Assembly: GCF_949987515.2 (NCBI RefSeq)
Contig: NC_082694.2
Coordinates: 57,906,080-57,970,079, forward strand
Length of the DNA: 64,000 bases
From: Delphinus delphis
Taxonomy: Eukaryota > Chordata > Mammalia > Artiodactyla > Delphinidae
Reading direction: 5' to 3'
The notes below the pieces were generated by a model. The model was not told where the DNA came from. It ran no database searches and was given only the letters and a program-made list of their open reading frames with translations. Of the stretch, positions 12,591 to 23,668 are shown in pieces; position 1 is the stretch's first letter, and every line of letters begins with the position of its first letter. The position numbers and the translations under genes are program-made.

Positions 12591-12609
12591 TTTTTTTTGG
12601 GGGGGGGGG
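12591..12609. repeat. T8G11 homopolymer junction
   Basis: Eight T (12591-12598) run directly into eleven G (12599-12609), then CGGT. Such runs are slippage- and sequencing-error-prone, so the exact length is unreliable. Confidence 0.85.
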
Positions 12610-12939
12610 CGGTGAGGTCATTGGTTTAGCGGTTAAAGGAGGCTCTCCCAGTGGCCAGTGGATGAGTTAGACCTTTGATGTCATAGTATTTGGGAAGATA
12701 CCTTATTTTTCCTTCTAAGCTCAGAGTTTGTCTTCTTTCCTTCTACCCATGGAAAGAACAACTGTCTCTAGGTATGAACTGGCCAGGAACAATGCTAATA
12801 ATAGTAATAGCATCGTATGAATACATGACTGTTTTCAAAGCCCTTCTAACTCTACTCATTCTGTGCAGACGTGCCCCAGAGAAGCTGCTTACGTGTCGTA
12901 GAAAGAACATTAGAAAGCTGGCAATCAAGTATATCACTT

Positions 12940-13070
12940 ATTTCTGGGTGATCATTTCTTCATCTGGAAAATAGCGATAATTGTGCCCGCCTCGCCAGAT
13001 CACTGTGAGGCTTGGGTGTGATGGAGGCTGTGTTTTGTAGACGGTAAAACGCCATGCAGATATAAAATAG
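12940..13070 (+). repeat. MIR SINE 3' half
   Basis: ATCATTTCTTCATCTGGAAA, ATCACTGTGAGGCTTGGGTG and the AAAACGCCATGCAGATATAA end follow the MIR consensus. Confidence 0.7.
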
Positions 13071-13510
13071 GGACGTCTCCCTCACCGCGGGGACCGCGAT
13101 GCCACGTTCTGCCCCTGCTGTCGGCTCTCTCGTGTCATTCAAAGGTGGCTTTTCCCACTGAGTTGAATGCTCCCTGCCCATTTCCTGCCTTTCCTTCTTA
13201 CAGAGAGAATTGGCACTGCGGCCCATGCCCCCTCTGCCAGTTGGCAAAGTCCTTAGAAGGCAGGTGCTCTGTTTCTGACATCACCATGGGAATCTCTCCC
13301 AGTTTTCTGAGAAGAGCCCTCCCCTGACCCCTCCTTGCAAGAGAACTGGCACCTCTCTCTCCCAGGCTGCCCTGGCCCTCCCACTTCACCCTCACCCTGG
13401 AGGAGGCAGTTCAGCCCCCGCTGTTTGCCGGCAGGGACGCCTTCCCCCTCCCTCCCCCCTGCTGCCTCTCCTTCTCCCCTTTCCGCCCCATCTGACCCAT
13501 GAAAGTTTCA
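13071..13510. other. GC-rich, pyrimidine-rich unique stretch
   Basis: The plus strand is strongly C+T-rich, especially 13430-13490 (CCCCCTCCCTCCCCCC). CpG is sparse apart from the first 60 bp (CACCGCGGGGACCGCGATG), so it does not look like a CpG-island promoter. Overlapping open frames on both strands follow from the low stop density. No gene is recognised. Confidence 0.55.
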
Positions 13511-14264
13511 CAAACAGCTGTTACTCAGAGGCGAAGAGAAAACAAAAGATTGGAAAAGAAGAACCCAGTAAATGTATGGTTCGATTTTCAAGGAAAAATT
13601 TGCTATCTTGCCAAGGACATTTTGCCTGGCTTCTAGCTCCCTTGGTGAGTTCTCAGATAGCCCAGTCTGATTGCTTTTCTTTGTCTCTGCTGGATGAGTC
13701 TGTCCCTCAATTATCCACCCTCATCTTTCAGTTCTAGGATCTGCCTTCAGCCTCTGACTGTGTTCTCCCTCAACTTAGGGTACCTATTTGTTAAAGGGAA
13801 TGGAATGTAGTGACTAGTGAGAAAGGTTGTTAATTGGCTACGGAATTTAGAAAAATGGTTTTCATTTTGTCACTTTCAGCAACTTAAAACAGCATCCCGA
13901 TTCTTCATCGGTGATTTTTTTTTTTTCAAATGTCCTTGGTAAAAGCGAGAGGGGCTATTTATTTAATATTAGTGTTTCCCACAGCATAGCATTTTTGGAA
14001 ACAACAATTTAAGGCCCCTAGGGAGGATTTAAATGGTTTTTCATTCTGGTGAGAATCAGACAAAAAATTGGAATCTTTTTGGATCCAGACCTCTAGAGAC
14101 TGGGCCGTTTCAGACCTGAGTAAAATTCCTTCAGCCGACTTCCCCTCCAGAGGTTCTGCAGAAATCATGCTAGTGTGGCCGTGACCTGGGCAGGGTCCCA
14201 GTGACCACAGCCTGCCTGGCATGTGCTGATCACATTGTTCCCCGGTGGCCTTGACCCCGGGGGC

Positions 14265-14266
<2 letters not shown>
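13511..14266. other. Unique non-coding sequence
   Basis: Nothing recognised except a T-run at about 13915-13926. Confidence 0.5.

Positions 14267-14310
<44 letters not shown>
14267..14310. repeat. (GT)22 microsatellite
   Basis: An uninterrupted dinucleotide run of 44 bp. Perfect runs of this length are normally length-polymorphic. Several apparent open frames across it (for example 14223-14564) encode only Cys-Val repeats and are artefacts. Confidence 0.97.
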
Positions 14311-14312
<2 letters not shown>

Positions 14313-14689
14313 AAACGGAGGCAGACAGGGCCTCACAAAAGTCATGTCAGCCAATCTCACCTTTGGTTTCCCCAAGGCGTCTTGCTGGCTGCAGCTTGCC
14401 TTCCAGTGTTGGGAGCTCAAGCTGGTGGGGGACCTTCAGCCCTTCTGCAGTTCTGGCCTAACCCAGTGAAAGGGAGTGAAGTAACACTTCAGCTGCCTTG
14501 CCTGTTCTTTCCTCTTTTATATGCATTGGACATATTAGCAAATATAAGTGGACTTTCTAAATAGTAGCTGATCCCAATGGACGAATCTCTGAGAGGTGCT
14601 CTGTCCGTTGGGGCTTTCCAGCTGTTCATACCTCCACATGCCTCGTTTCATCTTCAAAAGTCAGTTTTTAAAATCTATTGCCAAATATA

Positions 14690-14747
14690 GGGCTTCCCTG
14701 GTGGCGCAGTGGTTGAGAGGCCCGCATACCGCAAATAAGTAAATAAA
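14690..14747 (+). repeat. Mini CHR SINE with large internal deletion
   Basis: The first 30 bp are the CHR head up to GTGGTTGAGAG. The sequence then jumps directly to the short-form 3' end, GGCCCGCATACCGCAAATAA. Full copies carry TGAGAG at both of these places (TTGAGAGTCC near the head, GTGAGAGGCC near the tail), so about 145 bp were lost between 6-bp microhomologies. A 21-bp target-site duplication (TAAAATCTATTGCC... at 14669-14689 and 14748-14768) flanks it intact. Confidence 0.93.
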
Positions 14748-14794
14748 TAAAATCTATTGCCAAATATAAACAGTATTTTTGTGTATAGTGTATT

Positions 14795-15265
14795 TTGCCA
14801 TATGTATGTGTGTATGTATATATGTTTGTTTTATGTATTTATATAAATATATATGTGTATATATTTGTACTTCTAGTGGACTTTATTGTCCTGCTTCAAC
14901 ACCACAGTAAAGCAAGCTTCCAGCCCTGCACCCTGTGTCACCACAACTAAAGCAGGACCCATTTGAACACATTCCCACCTCACCCCAGACCTGCACCGTG
15001 GCTAAATGTGCGTTACAACATTTTTCAAAAAAGAAAACAGAATAAATTAGTAGCTTAGGTGATGAGGAACAGTAATTTGAAAAATTAAATGTCACTTTTA
15101 AATGGTAACAGGTCAAGAAGCTAAGACTGGGCTTCTTCTAGCTCATTTTCTCTTCCCCCAAAATAGTGAACAAATAGGAAATATATATATATATATATAT
15201 AGGATATATATATAATATAGGATATTATATAAATAGGATTATATGTATATCATATAGTATATATA
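14795..15265. repeat. TG/TA-rich low-complexity and TA microsatellite region
   Basis: 14800-14870 is a TATG/TATA-rich run. 15180-15200 is (TA)n, followed by an imperfect array in which ATATAGGAT-like units recur (15197-15262). The 14880-15175 part between them is ordinary unique sequence. Confidence 0.75.
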
Positions 15266-17693
15266 TAAAATTTCAGTGAACAGCAATGATTCTTTCTTTC
15301 AAGGCATTTGGATATGACAGTAATATATATTGGCCTGTTTCTCGATAAGCTGCAGTGACAGTCTTTGTAAACATTGAATCCATTGCTTCTTCCGAGGCCT
15401 AGGACGGTCATCAACAGTCGATCATGAGAGCGTAGTAGCGCTGATAGACTCCTCTGGAAAGCCAGCGAGCTGGAGGCCAGATCAGTCAGGAGAATTGAAA
15501 AATCAGATCAAGACTAGAAGGAGGCATGCTTTGTGCTTTCCTTGAGGCTGGAATCTGGTTTGCACTGAAAATAAGCTGGTAAAGAAAAAATGCCTCCTAG
15601 TATTTTGAGAGCTAACAGGCTATGGGAGTTGCTAGATTATTTTCTTTGAATGACTGCAGGGAAAAAATGCCATTTTGCCAAGCTGGCACCCATGGAAGGT
15701 GAACGGAGGGCCTCCCCATTCTGTTATGTCCCTGGCAGTTGAAGCATCCGTTGGCTCAGCTGTTGAATGTGTAAGTTTAGTGTCCCATGGGCCGTTCTCC
15801 GTAAGGCAGCAGCTACCCAGCCGTGATAAATTCAGTGTCAGGTCTGGATTCAGAGCACACTGTGTCCCACTTTAAGAAAGTGCTCTGGGTCATGTAGCCA
15901 GCCTTAGAGATCCGTGCAAATGATGGTGATTCTCAGGGGAGAAAGAGAATATTTTCCTTTGACCCCTGATCTCTCTTTCTATGGATTCACAGGGTGGTCC
16001 TCCTGGTGAGAACCCTTTCCATTTCAGAAAGCTTTGTTCTGCTTTTCTCAGGGTGAGGCCTGAACACTGACATATTTTTGAAGCTATATAAATGATTCTA
16101 ATGGGCAGCCAGTGTGGAGAAGGCCCATCTCGAATAGCCAGGCTCTGCAAATGTATCCAGATATATAATAATGACAACAAGGAAACTTTCGTGTGCACAG
16201 GGGGTGCTCATGCTTACGATCTGTGGGTGATTTTGCACTGATTTTCCACCAGTGAGAGCAGATTAGTAACAGTTCGTTTCCTTGTCTTCATTGAAAGCAA
16301 TGGAAAACTCGATTGAGGTGACCTTTGACTATGGAATAAGACAAGGCAATTAATTCTTGTTGGAACCGATCCTGAACTTAATTGTCCATAATACTCATTT
16401 GTATCAACTGAGAGAACTGGCCTGGCAGTCATAAACTAGACCATCAAATGGGCACATTAGCTTATAAGCTGTTTACACCACGAATACTGAACATGGAAGT
16501 ATAGGTCTGAAAGAGACAAAGGGAAAAGATCAGAAACATTATTGGATACCTACTCTGTACCAGGAATTGCTTTAAGCATGACATACTTATTTTTATTTAA
16601 TCTGTAAAACAACAGTTCCGTTTTTTTCTGTTTAATAAAATTCACTGGTCTAGTCCCTACAAGGGAGTCCTAAGAGATGCTCATCACCACGTTTCAGTTA
16701 CGGAAGCAGCACTAAGACATTACTTTCCCAGGGCCATAGAAATCGCAGATGCAAATGCTGATCTTCCTGCTTAGAACCTGTCAAATCTTATTCAGGCCGA
16801 GAAAGTACACCTTCTCAGTGCCATCCTGAGAGTTAAGTCTCTATACAGTAGCTGGAGGACTGACCTAGAAAGTCAAGTCATCGTCACTGGATTAGTTGTC
16901 ATCAACACAACCACCTACTGTTTCTCTGGCTTGTTTCTTTTATTTCTCTTCTTGTGCTCTACCTAGTTTCTAGAGATGATGGTGGCTAAAAGCATACGCT
17001 TAACAGAGATAACATCTTTTTACACCAGTAACTTTTTTCTCTTCTTAGTGAAACATCAGGTTCCAGAAAATATTAATGAGTTAATCAGATATTTCTCATC
17101 ACACTTTTTCGTTGTCAACTATTTTTTCCAGGTTGCGTAGGTAATTGAAAAGGTATTGCATTGTGTGTTATCCTTTGGTGCAGTCTTGTTTTGAAATCTG
17201 TTGCTTTCAAATTTCTATCATGGTTTTCTAGTGATCTTAAGTTTGCATTAGATACTAGAATAAAATGGTGGTATTATTATTATTACTGGCAACAGAATTG
17301 AAATCTGGGCTCTAAATGGTTTACAAACCATCCACGTAACCTTCGCAATTCATGACTGAGTGAACAATTGACATCTAGAGGAAAGGTGATACCTTTTAAA
17401 TTGCTGCCTAATTAACAAACACTTTCTGTCAGTGAACTGAGGATCTAAAGCAGAAGAATGGTCTTACTTAGTGCAATCGAATGCATATTTGCTCCCAATT
17501 ACATATTTCTCACGTTTTCCTTTAGAGACCAATACCTTTAGAAACATTTTATCAAATGTTTTTGTTTTTCTAACAGAGATGCATTCCTTTGAGTGTTTTT
17601 AGCAAAACATCCAAGGTTTCAGGAAGTAATATCTTTCTTCTGTTTAAGCCCTTGCCCACTTCCATGATGTTAAAAGGAAATGCATGGCCAGGT
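15266..17693. other. Unique non-coding sequence with a small MIR/L2 scrap
   Basis: At about 16540-16620, TGGATACCTACTCTGTACCA then GGAATTGCTTTAAGCATGAC resembles antisense MIR/L2. A short (TTA)n run lies at 17272-17286. Open frames at 15675-15875, 15890-16198 and 16214-16432 have no recognisable domain. Confidence 0.5.
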
Positions 17694-17710
17694 CTTTTTT
17701 TTTTTTTTTC
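17694..17710. repeat. Poly-T run
   Basis: A homopolymer of about 17 T with no recognisable retroelement next to it. Confidence 0.8.
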
Positions 17711-19446
17711 CCTAGTGGAAAATAATAGTAAATATGCTGAATTTTAAGTTTTTAAGAGTTAGTTTCAAGGATAGATTTAAGGGTCTGTTTAAAAGACGAT
17801 GTGTGTTCATTCTCCATGATGCTGTTGGTGAAAACAAATGGTCCGCTCCTTTACAGCAGGCCGTTCGTGCTTTGAGGCTCCCATGTAGCTGTGAGACAAT
17901 TCTGTAAAGCTTTGGATAAGGGACAGCTTCAACTTCACATCTCTAATCTTTTCTTTCCCATGTCTTAATTTTGAGTTTCCATCACTCCGATAATAAGCAG
18001 ATATTTCTAAAAATTGAAAATCCTTCAGCTTTCCTTTTGTTTTTCTTCCCACCACTGCCTTTCTTCTCTTAAAACAGTAAGTAGGTCAGAAATTTTAGGG
18101 AGCCTAAAGTCACCCAAGTATGTGGCATTTCCCATTAGTGGCTGGACGGATTTATGGAATACCACAGGCAGGAAAGCCAGTGGATTTGATTAGAGAAATT
18201 GGGAAGAATCTGGTCTTCCCAGCTTGGCATGTCAGTTATAAAAATCCAGGTTAACACAGACCCTTGTCCTAAGACAGGCCTGGACACAGTTCTGGAGAGG
18301 TATGTTTATAGGCATTTCGAGGTCTGAAAAGCAAGGCTAGATCAGATTCAAGATCTGAGTTACCTAATCCTAGAAAGAGTTTAATCAGTCAGGAGTCTCA
18401 AGCAGGACTTTTTATTTTATCAAGAATTCAACAGATGATTCTGGTTTCTTCAGCAAGACTTTCCTACTTTTGGTATTAGTCCCCTCAAAGGATTTTCTTT
18501 TTTGTTTTTATTGTTGTTATTGTTTCGGTCCTATCCTTAGAGGTCAGTAGATGAAGGTACATTTTTGTTTTAAAAAGTTTTATCTAGTTAGTGCCTGTTT
18601 TCTGGATATCAGTGGTTTTTAAAGCTATATCCAGTCACAGAGTTACTTAGTTTAGGTAGACATGATATTTGGGAGTTTGAGGTTTCACACCCTGCTGGGA
18701 AACTTTGTGGAAAAGAAGAGAGACCCTACCTCCTTAGCTCCAGAATCTTTTTATTTCAGTGTCCCATTTCCTCTCTGGGAGTGGGATAGAGTTCTTGGCA
18801 CAAAAGATACCAACAATGGACTTTCTGGGAATCTTTGTGTAAATGGCAACTTGTATGGCTTTCAGCTTCCCTAAGCTAGCATAATGGGTAGATTAATATG
18901 TTCCTCCTTGGCAGGAATGGAAACTAATATTTTAAAAGAAGGAGGAAAAAACATGTGCTAAATCAGTGATTGCTATGGCAACAGGCACCTTATACATGTT
19001 AGAGAAAGAGGAAAAATGCAATCACAGTTCTCTAGAAAGGAAGAGAGCAGAAATTGGTTCATGGACTTTTATTTTTTTCATAAGTGATAAATATGTATTA
19101 GACATTCATAATATGCTCTGTATAATCTTATCAAAGTGTATAGCAGAAACTTGACGATAAAATTAAATCTGTCATTTTGCTTTGTTAAAATTATCTCTTG
19201 CAGAAAATCACAAAAAGCACCAAGAGCAAACACCAAATTTTAAATATAAGAGTTAAATTTCACTTCCGTGATAAATCCACATTAGAGAAGGCAAACATCT
19301 TACTAGTTTAGTGGACATAAACACCTAAACTGGAACAAATTACTCTCCCTAGAATAACAGTCCTCACCCATCCTGTCCCCACTTAGAAAGTAGGGATTTG
19401 CATGACATTGCAATTGTATTGGGTGTCTAGTTCTTAACGTTTAGGG
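17711..19446. other. Unique non-coding sequence
   Basis: No repeat family or gene recognised on either strand. Short open frames (for example 17807-18055 minus and 18662-18874 plus) lack any identifiable domain. Confidence 0.5.
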
Positions 19447-19658
19447 CAGGGCTTCTCAGCTGAGCACTGTTGACGTTTTGGTCCAGATAATTCTTTGTTG
19501 TGGGAGCTGTCCTGTGCATTCTGGAATATTCAGCAGCAGCCCTGGGTCCTTCTCACTAGATGCCAGTAGCATCCCCCAAATTGTAACAACTAAAAATTTC
19601 TCTAGACATTGCCACATGTCACGTAGAGGGCAAATGACCACTGGTTTAGAACCACTAG
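19447..19658 (-). mobile_element. MER20 (hAT-Charlie non-autonomous DNA transposon)
   Basis: Read on the minus strand it follows MER20 from terminus to terminus. Plus-strand phrases include CAGGGCTTCTCAGCTGAGCA, AATTCTTTGTTGTGGGAGCT, GTCCTGTGCATTCTGGAATA, CACTAGATGCCAGTAGCATC and CTCTAGACATTGCCACATGT, ending GAACCACTAG. It is non-coding and fixed. MER20 copies are known as a source of endometrial enhancers in placentals; nothing here shows that this copy acts as one. Confidence 0.9.
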
Positions 19659-22204
19659 TTTAAAGCAACGTAGTTGTGTTCTCAGGGCTTGTGATAACTG
19701 AGTAACCTACTGCCACGCTAAAGGTAATATGCATAGGTATGAATGCTGTCCTTTTCAGTTTTTTGGTTGATTGGGTAATTTAGTCCACTTAGGTTACATT
19801 AGTTCTTTGTCTGGTGACAGAGATTCTTATATAACTAAAATCACTGATTCTTCCAGCTGTGGTATCCAATTATGATACAAGGTGAATTTTGACAAATCAA
19901 AGAACACAAGGATAATATTCGAACTTTTTATCCCTTTACATTACACAGTTATCCCCTCATTGTGTTTGCTGGGAGCATCTTCACATGGGTTTATATGGAA
20001 TTGGAAAGAGCTTATATAAATTAGAGTTTGTATGTATATATATATTTTTTCAGAATTAAGGCTTCACAATGGAAATTGGAAAAGAATGTAATAATGTTTT
20101 ACAGCAAGTGGGAGTGCAAATTATTTTTATGTACTGAAAAACTGCTGAGCTGTAAGAGGACAGATAAACATTTGGAGCGTAGAAATCCTTCCTTTGATCC
20201 TGTAAATGTCATCTCATAAACTTTGTTTGTGAGATTTTTTTGTATTGTAATGCCAGATAAAGTGACCACAAGCAAAGATTGGTAGGTTTCTTGGCATACA
20301 TCCTTTGATGAATGTCCCCAAAGCGCAGTAGGATATATTTGGCTGGTTGTTGGGTTTTTTTCCTTAGCTAAATAATACAGAGCTGTGAGGTGAGAAGTGT
20401 GTTCTCATTATCACACTTCTTGAATTTTCAGAAAGTCTAGAGGTAATGCTAACATTTATGTTTTGGATGTCGTGACTTTGTTCTTGACATTTTATTCTAT
20501 AAAAGAGTTTACATTTTTAAAATAATCTGAGTGAGTTTATATATCTGGGATAAAGATGAAAGACCAGTAAAATTCAGTCAGTACTGGCACTGATGTGACA
20601 ATGCATTTTTCCTACCCTTGTCTTATCTACTGACTCCTGCCACCAAAAGTGTACACATTTACTAGTACACGATAATCTTTAGGGTTCTCAAAAGGCACAA
20701 ACTGTAAGTATTTAACTCCATGTAGGGTAAAAGTAAGTGAACCCAGGGACGAATAGTATAATCTGTCCCAATGTTTGTAAACATTAATACCAGAAGCCGT
20801 TCTTTGATCCGTTAACCATAACCATGATATTTCCCTTGTCCTCGTCATTCATTCTCTTATCTTCCCCTCTAATACTTTTTGATCATCAGCGTCTCCACTT
20901 GAGGACTGAATGAGAAGAAATGATGTTGAACTTGATCTTGGATCAGGTTTAGTTCTGTGTAAAAACATCCCAGTGGTAAAGGTCATTTCGTCACTAGGGT
21001 GATATTGGTAGTGATGGAGGCCAGTGACATAGGGCTGAGGGCTCTGCCTGAAAAAGTGGATCCTTGTCTCTTTATTACTGTGTGATACGGATAAACCATT
21101 TTGTCTACCTGACTTCATCGTATTGGCTGATAAGTGAGAACATTTGGTTTAAGTGCCCCCCTAACTTTCCTGTAAGGTTCAGTAATTCTAGGGTCTGGGA
21201 CTGAAAGTTCAACAATATGGAGACTGGATGATTGCCAAGGGCTCTTCTAGTCCCAGAAGACTTTGAAGTAAAGGCTCTGAGAAAGAAAGAGCATGAAAGA
21301 CCTAATGCTCTCATGAATCCTGGGAGATTTACAGGAGAAGATTTTATGGTTAGTGTCAAATTCCTTCTGGCTCTATGACTACCCCACACTGAACAGGGAG
21401 AGAGAAATTAGGCTGTAAGCTTCTGGTTTACCATTAGCCAGAACAATTGCATTTTCTTAAAATAGGACGTCAGAGCTTACAGAAGATATTTCTGGTTTTA
21501 TACTCTGCTTTTTTGAAAGGATTCATCTTCCTATTTATTCAAATCCTTAATGTCACACTAGCATCTCCTTCCTATTCTGAATAATAAATTACTTTTTCTC
21601 AAAGCAGCCTTAGCCTTTCCCCTAAAATGGAGTTATTTAAATATAAAATTATATATGGATTAGATTTTAAATATATAATACGTGTACGTGTATTTTAGAG
21701 GAGAATAGAACATATGGCAGGAAGGATTAGCAGAGGAGCACTTTTTGAGAGTCACATTTTTCAAGTTAGAAAAAATCAAAAGCAAGTATAAACAGCCTCC
21801 AAAAAAATGATCTGTCTTGTCAGTGATGTGTCCAGAAGCAGCTCCACAGCATGCTAGAGCTGCCTCAGGATACAGCCACAGAGAGCCATTGGTGGCTTCC
21901 ATATTTACTGTTTGCCCCTTCAGGCTGCTTCCCATCAGAAAATAGATATGCTAGGGTAAGATAAAACTTCCACCCAATTGGTTAGAGATCTTTGATGAAC
22001 TTTACTTCACATTCTCTTAGGAAGCTCATTTGGAGTGATCACACCAAAGGGTTCAGATGAAGATAGACTCAGGCCAGTGACATGAAAATGTTGCTGGGAT
22101 GGGTATTATGCACCAGATTTTTGAAAGAACTGGTGTTTGCCTAGGTGGGTGTATGCTTATGTGCGATGGCTTACCTCAACAGCATAGTCTAGCTATAGGA
22201 TCAT
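19659..22204. other. Unique non-coding sequence
   Basis: No named repeat. Minus-strand open frames of 73-94 codons at 20627-20848, 20849-21118 and 21105-21389 lie in three adjacent stretches but show no recognisable domain or shared codon pattern. An unrecognised old LTR or LINE cannot be excluded. Confidence 0.45.
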
Positions 22205-22379
22205 GCTTGAGTAAGCATCAAGGTCACCTGGAGGTTTATTCAAACACAAATCGCTGAGCCTCATCCCCAGGGTTTATGATTTAGTAAATCTGGAATGGCA
22301 CCCAGGAGTTGGCATTCTAGCAAATTCTTAGGTAACGCTGAGATAGCTGGTTCAGAGACCACACTCAGAAACTACTGGG
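22205..22379 (+). mobile_element. MER5A (hAT-Charlie non-autonomous DNA transposon)
   Basis: Follows the MER5A consensus: AGGTCACCTGGAGGTTTATT, CGCTGAGCCTCATCCCCAGG, TTTATGATTTAGTAAATCTG, GGAGTTGGCATTCTAGCAAA, GTAACGCTGAGATAGCTGGT, then the terminus near GAGACCACACTC...AAACTACTGG. Non-coding. Confidence 0.9.
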
Positions 22380-22734
22380 ATTATAATTATGCTCCTATAA
22401 CTATTTAGAATAATTAGCAGGAAGCATGTGAGAAATTGCCATCAGTTTTAGAGCTGAGGTGAATTAGCCCCACTTAAGATAACACCTTGTTCACAGCTGA
22501 AAACTTTAAAAAAAAGTGGTGAATAATTATATGATTCTAAGCCGAGAGATAGTCGCAAGCTGAACAGAACCTTCCCTTTAAGGAACGCCAGTGAAGGGGA
22601 CAGGAAGAGAAAGCTGAATCTGTCACTTAAAAAGCATCTAAAAATAGTCTACTTTCTATTAATACTTTAATTTTACTATAATAACTAGGCCATATAGTCC
22701 AGATCTTCCAGGGAGGTGTTTCTTTCATTCTAAT
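22380..22734. other. Unique non-coding sequence
   Basis: Nothing recognised. Confidence 0.5.
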
Positions 22735-22990
22735 GCCCAACGATAAATTATGGTATATCTGCATAGTTATGTTGCCATTGAAAAGGATAATTTTGAGGAA
22801 TTTTGAATGACGAGGGGAAAATGTTCATGACATGTTGTTAAATGGTAGAATACCAAATTGTGTGTATGTGTCTATAAATTGGAAGAAAATAAGCATTATC
22901 AGCTGTGCTGGATTATTATAATAGTAATTTTCTTCATTATACTTTTCTATATGTATAAGCTCTTTAAGTTTCTATAATACAAATTTAGGT
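22735..22990 (+). repeat. Old L1 (L1M-type) 3' fragment
   Basis: GATAAATTATGGTATATCTG, GTTATGTTGCCATTGAAAAG, CATGACATGTTGTTAAATGG, then CTTTTCTATATGTATAAGCT parallel the 3' part of old mammalian L1 (the AAATTATGGTACATCCATAC and TATGCAGCCATTAAAAA phrases). Diverged; no coding capacity. Confidence 0.6.
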
Positions 22991-23625
22991 GAAAATTATT
23001 TCTCGTAATTTAAACTCCTTTGCTGCCCTACAGCGAGTTATGAGACCCACCAAATGACATTGGGGTTAGGAAAGGAATAACACTGGGAGAGTTTGGGCTG
23101 CTTCTTCAGTTGGATGGCATATGGGGCAGTAAGTTTTTTTAGGTAAGATAAAAATAGTCTAAGTGGTAGGCTTAGGATTTTTGGTAACTAACACAGAGAT
23201 TGTTGTAACCACATTTAGTCCAAACCATACTATAGCAATTTCATTTGCTAAAACTTACACTTAATGATAAGGATTTTTATATTATCGTTATATTATGAGA
23301 AAACCCTGGAAGCGTAGGTTAGATTGTAAGCAGGAAGTATTGTGAATTCGTGGCTTAAGATTGCCACCAAAGGGTTTAAGAATTGGGTGTTCAGCTCACC
23401 CTCTTAGTACACAGGGCATTCACCAGGGGATTGGGGATAGGGAAGTCAGATCACTGTCTTGGGCAGCTAAGACATAAAGGGGAAAAAAATGCTCACTGCA
23501 CTAGCCAATTATTGATCTCCACAAATTGTCAATATGGTCTCTGTTGAATAAACCTATCAACAGGATCAAATATGAAATAGGAATATTTTAGGTAAAGCTT
23601 CAGGCCATCATTGGAAGCATTATTT
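22991..23625. other. Unique non-coding sequence
   Basis: Nothing recognised. Confidence 0.5.
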
Positions 23626-23668
23626 ACACACACACACACACACACATACACACACACAACACACACAC
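23626..23668. repeat. Interrupted (CA)n microsatellite
   Basis: A CA run of about 43 bp with a TA interruption and one AA interruption. The interruptions should make it less mutable than the perfect GT run at 14267. Confidence 0.95.

Noticed and set aside
13071..13510. A GC-rich stretch as a possible CpG-island promoter or exon
   Set aside because: CpG is sparse beyond the first 60 bp and the richness is a pyrimidine bias; no convincing exon or core promoter was seen.
13959..14420. A 153-codon minus-strand frame
   Set aside because: It includes a Thr-His run from the GT/CA repeat and has no recognisable domain.
14223..14564. A 113-codon frame rich in Cys-Val
   Set aside because: It is translation of the (GT)22 repeat.
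20627..21389. Three adjacent minus-strand frames of 73-94 codons as exons of one gene
   Set aside because: No recognisable domain, no consistent splice-site pairs, and stops separate them; the arrangement is compatible with chance.
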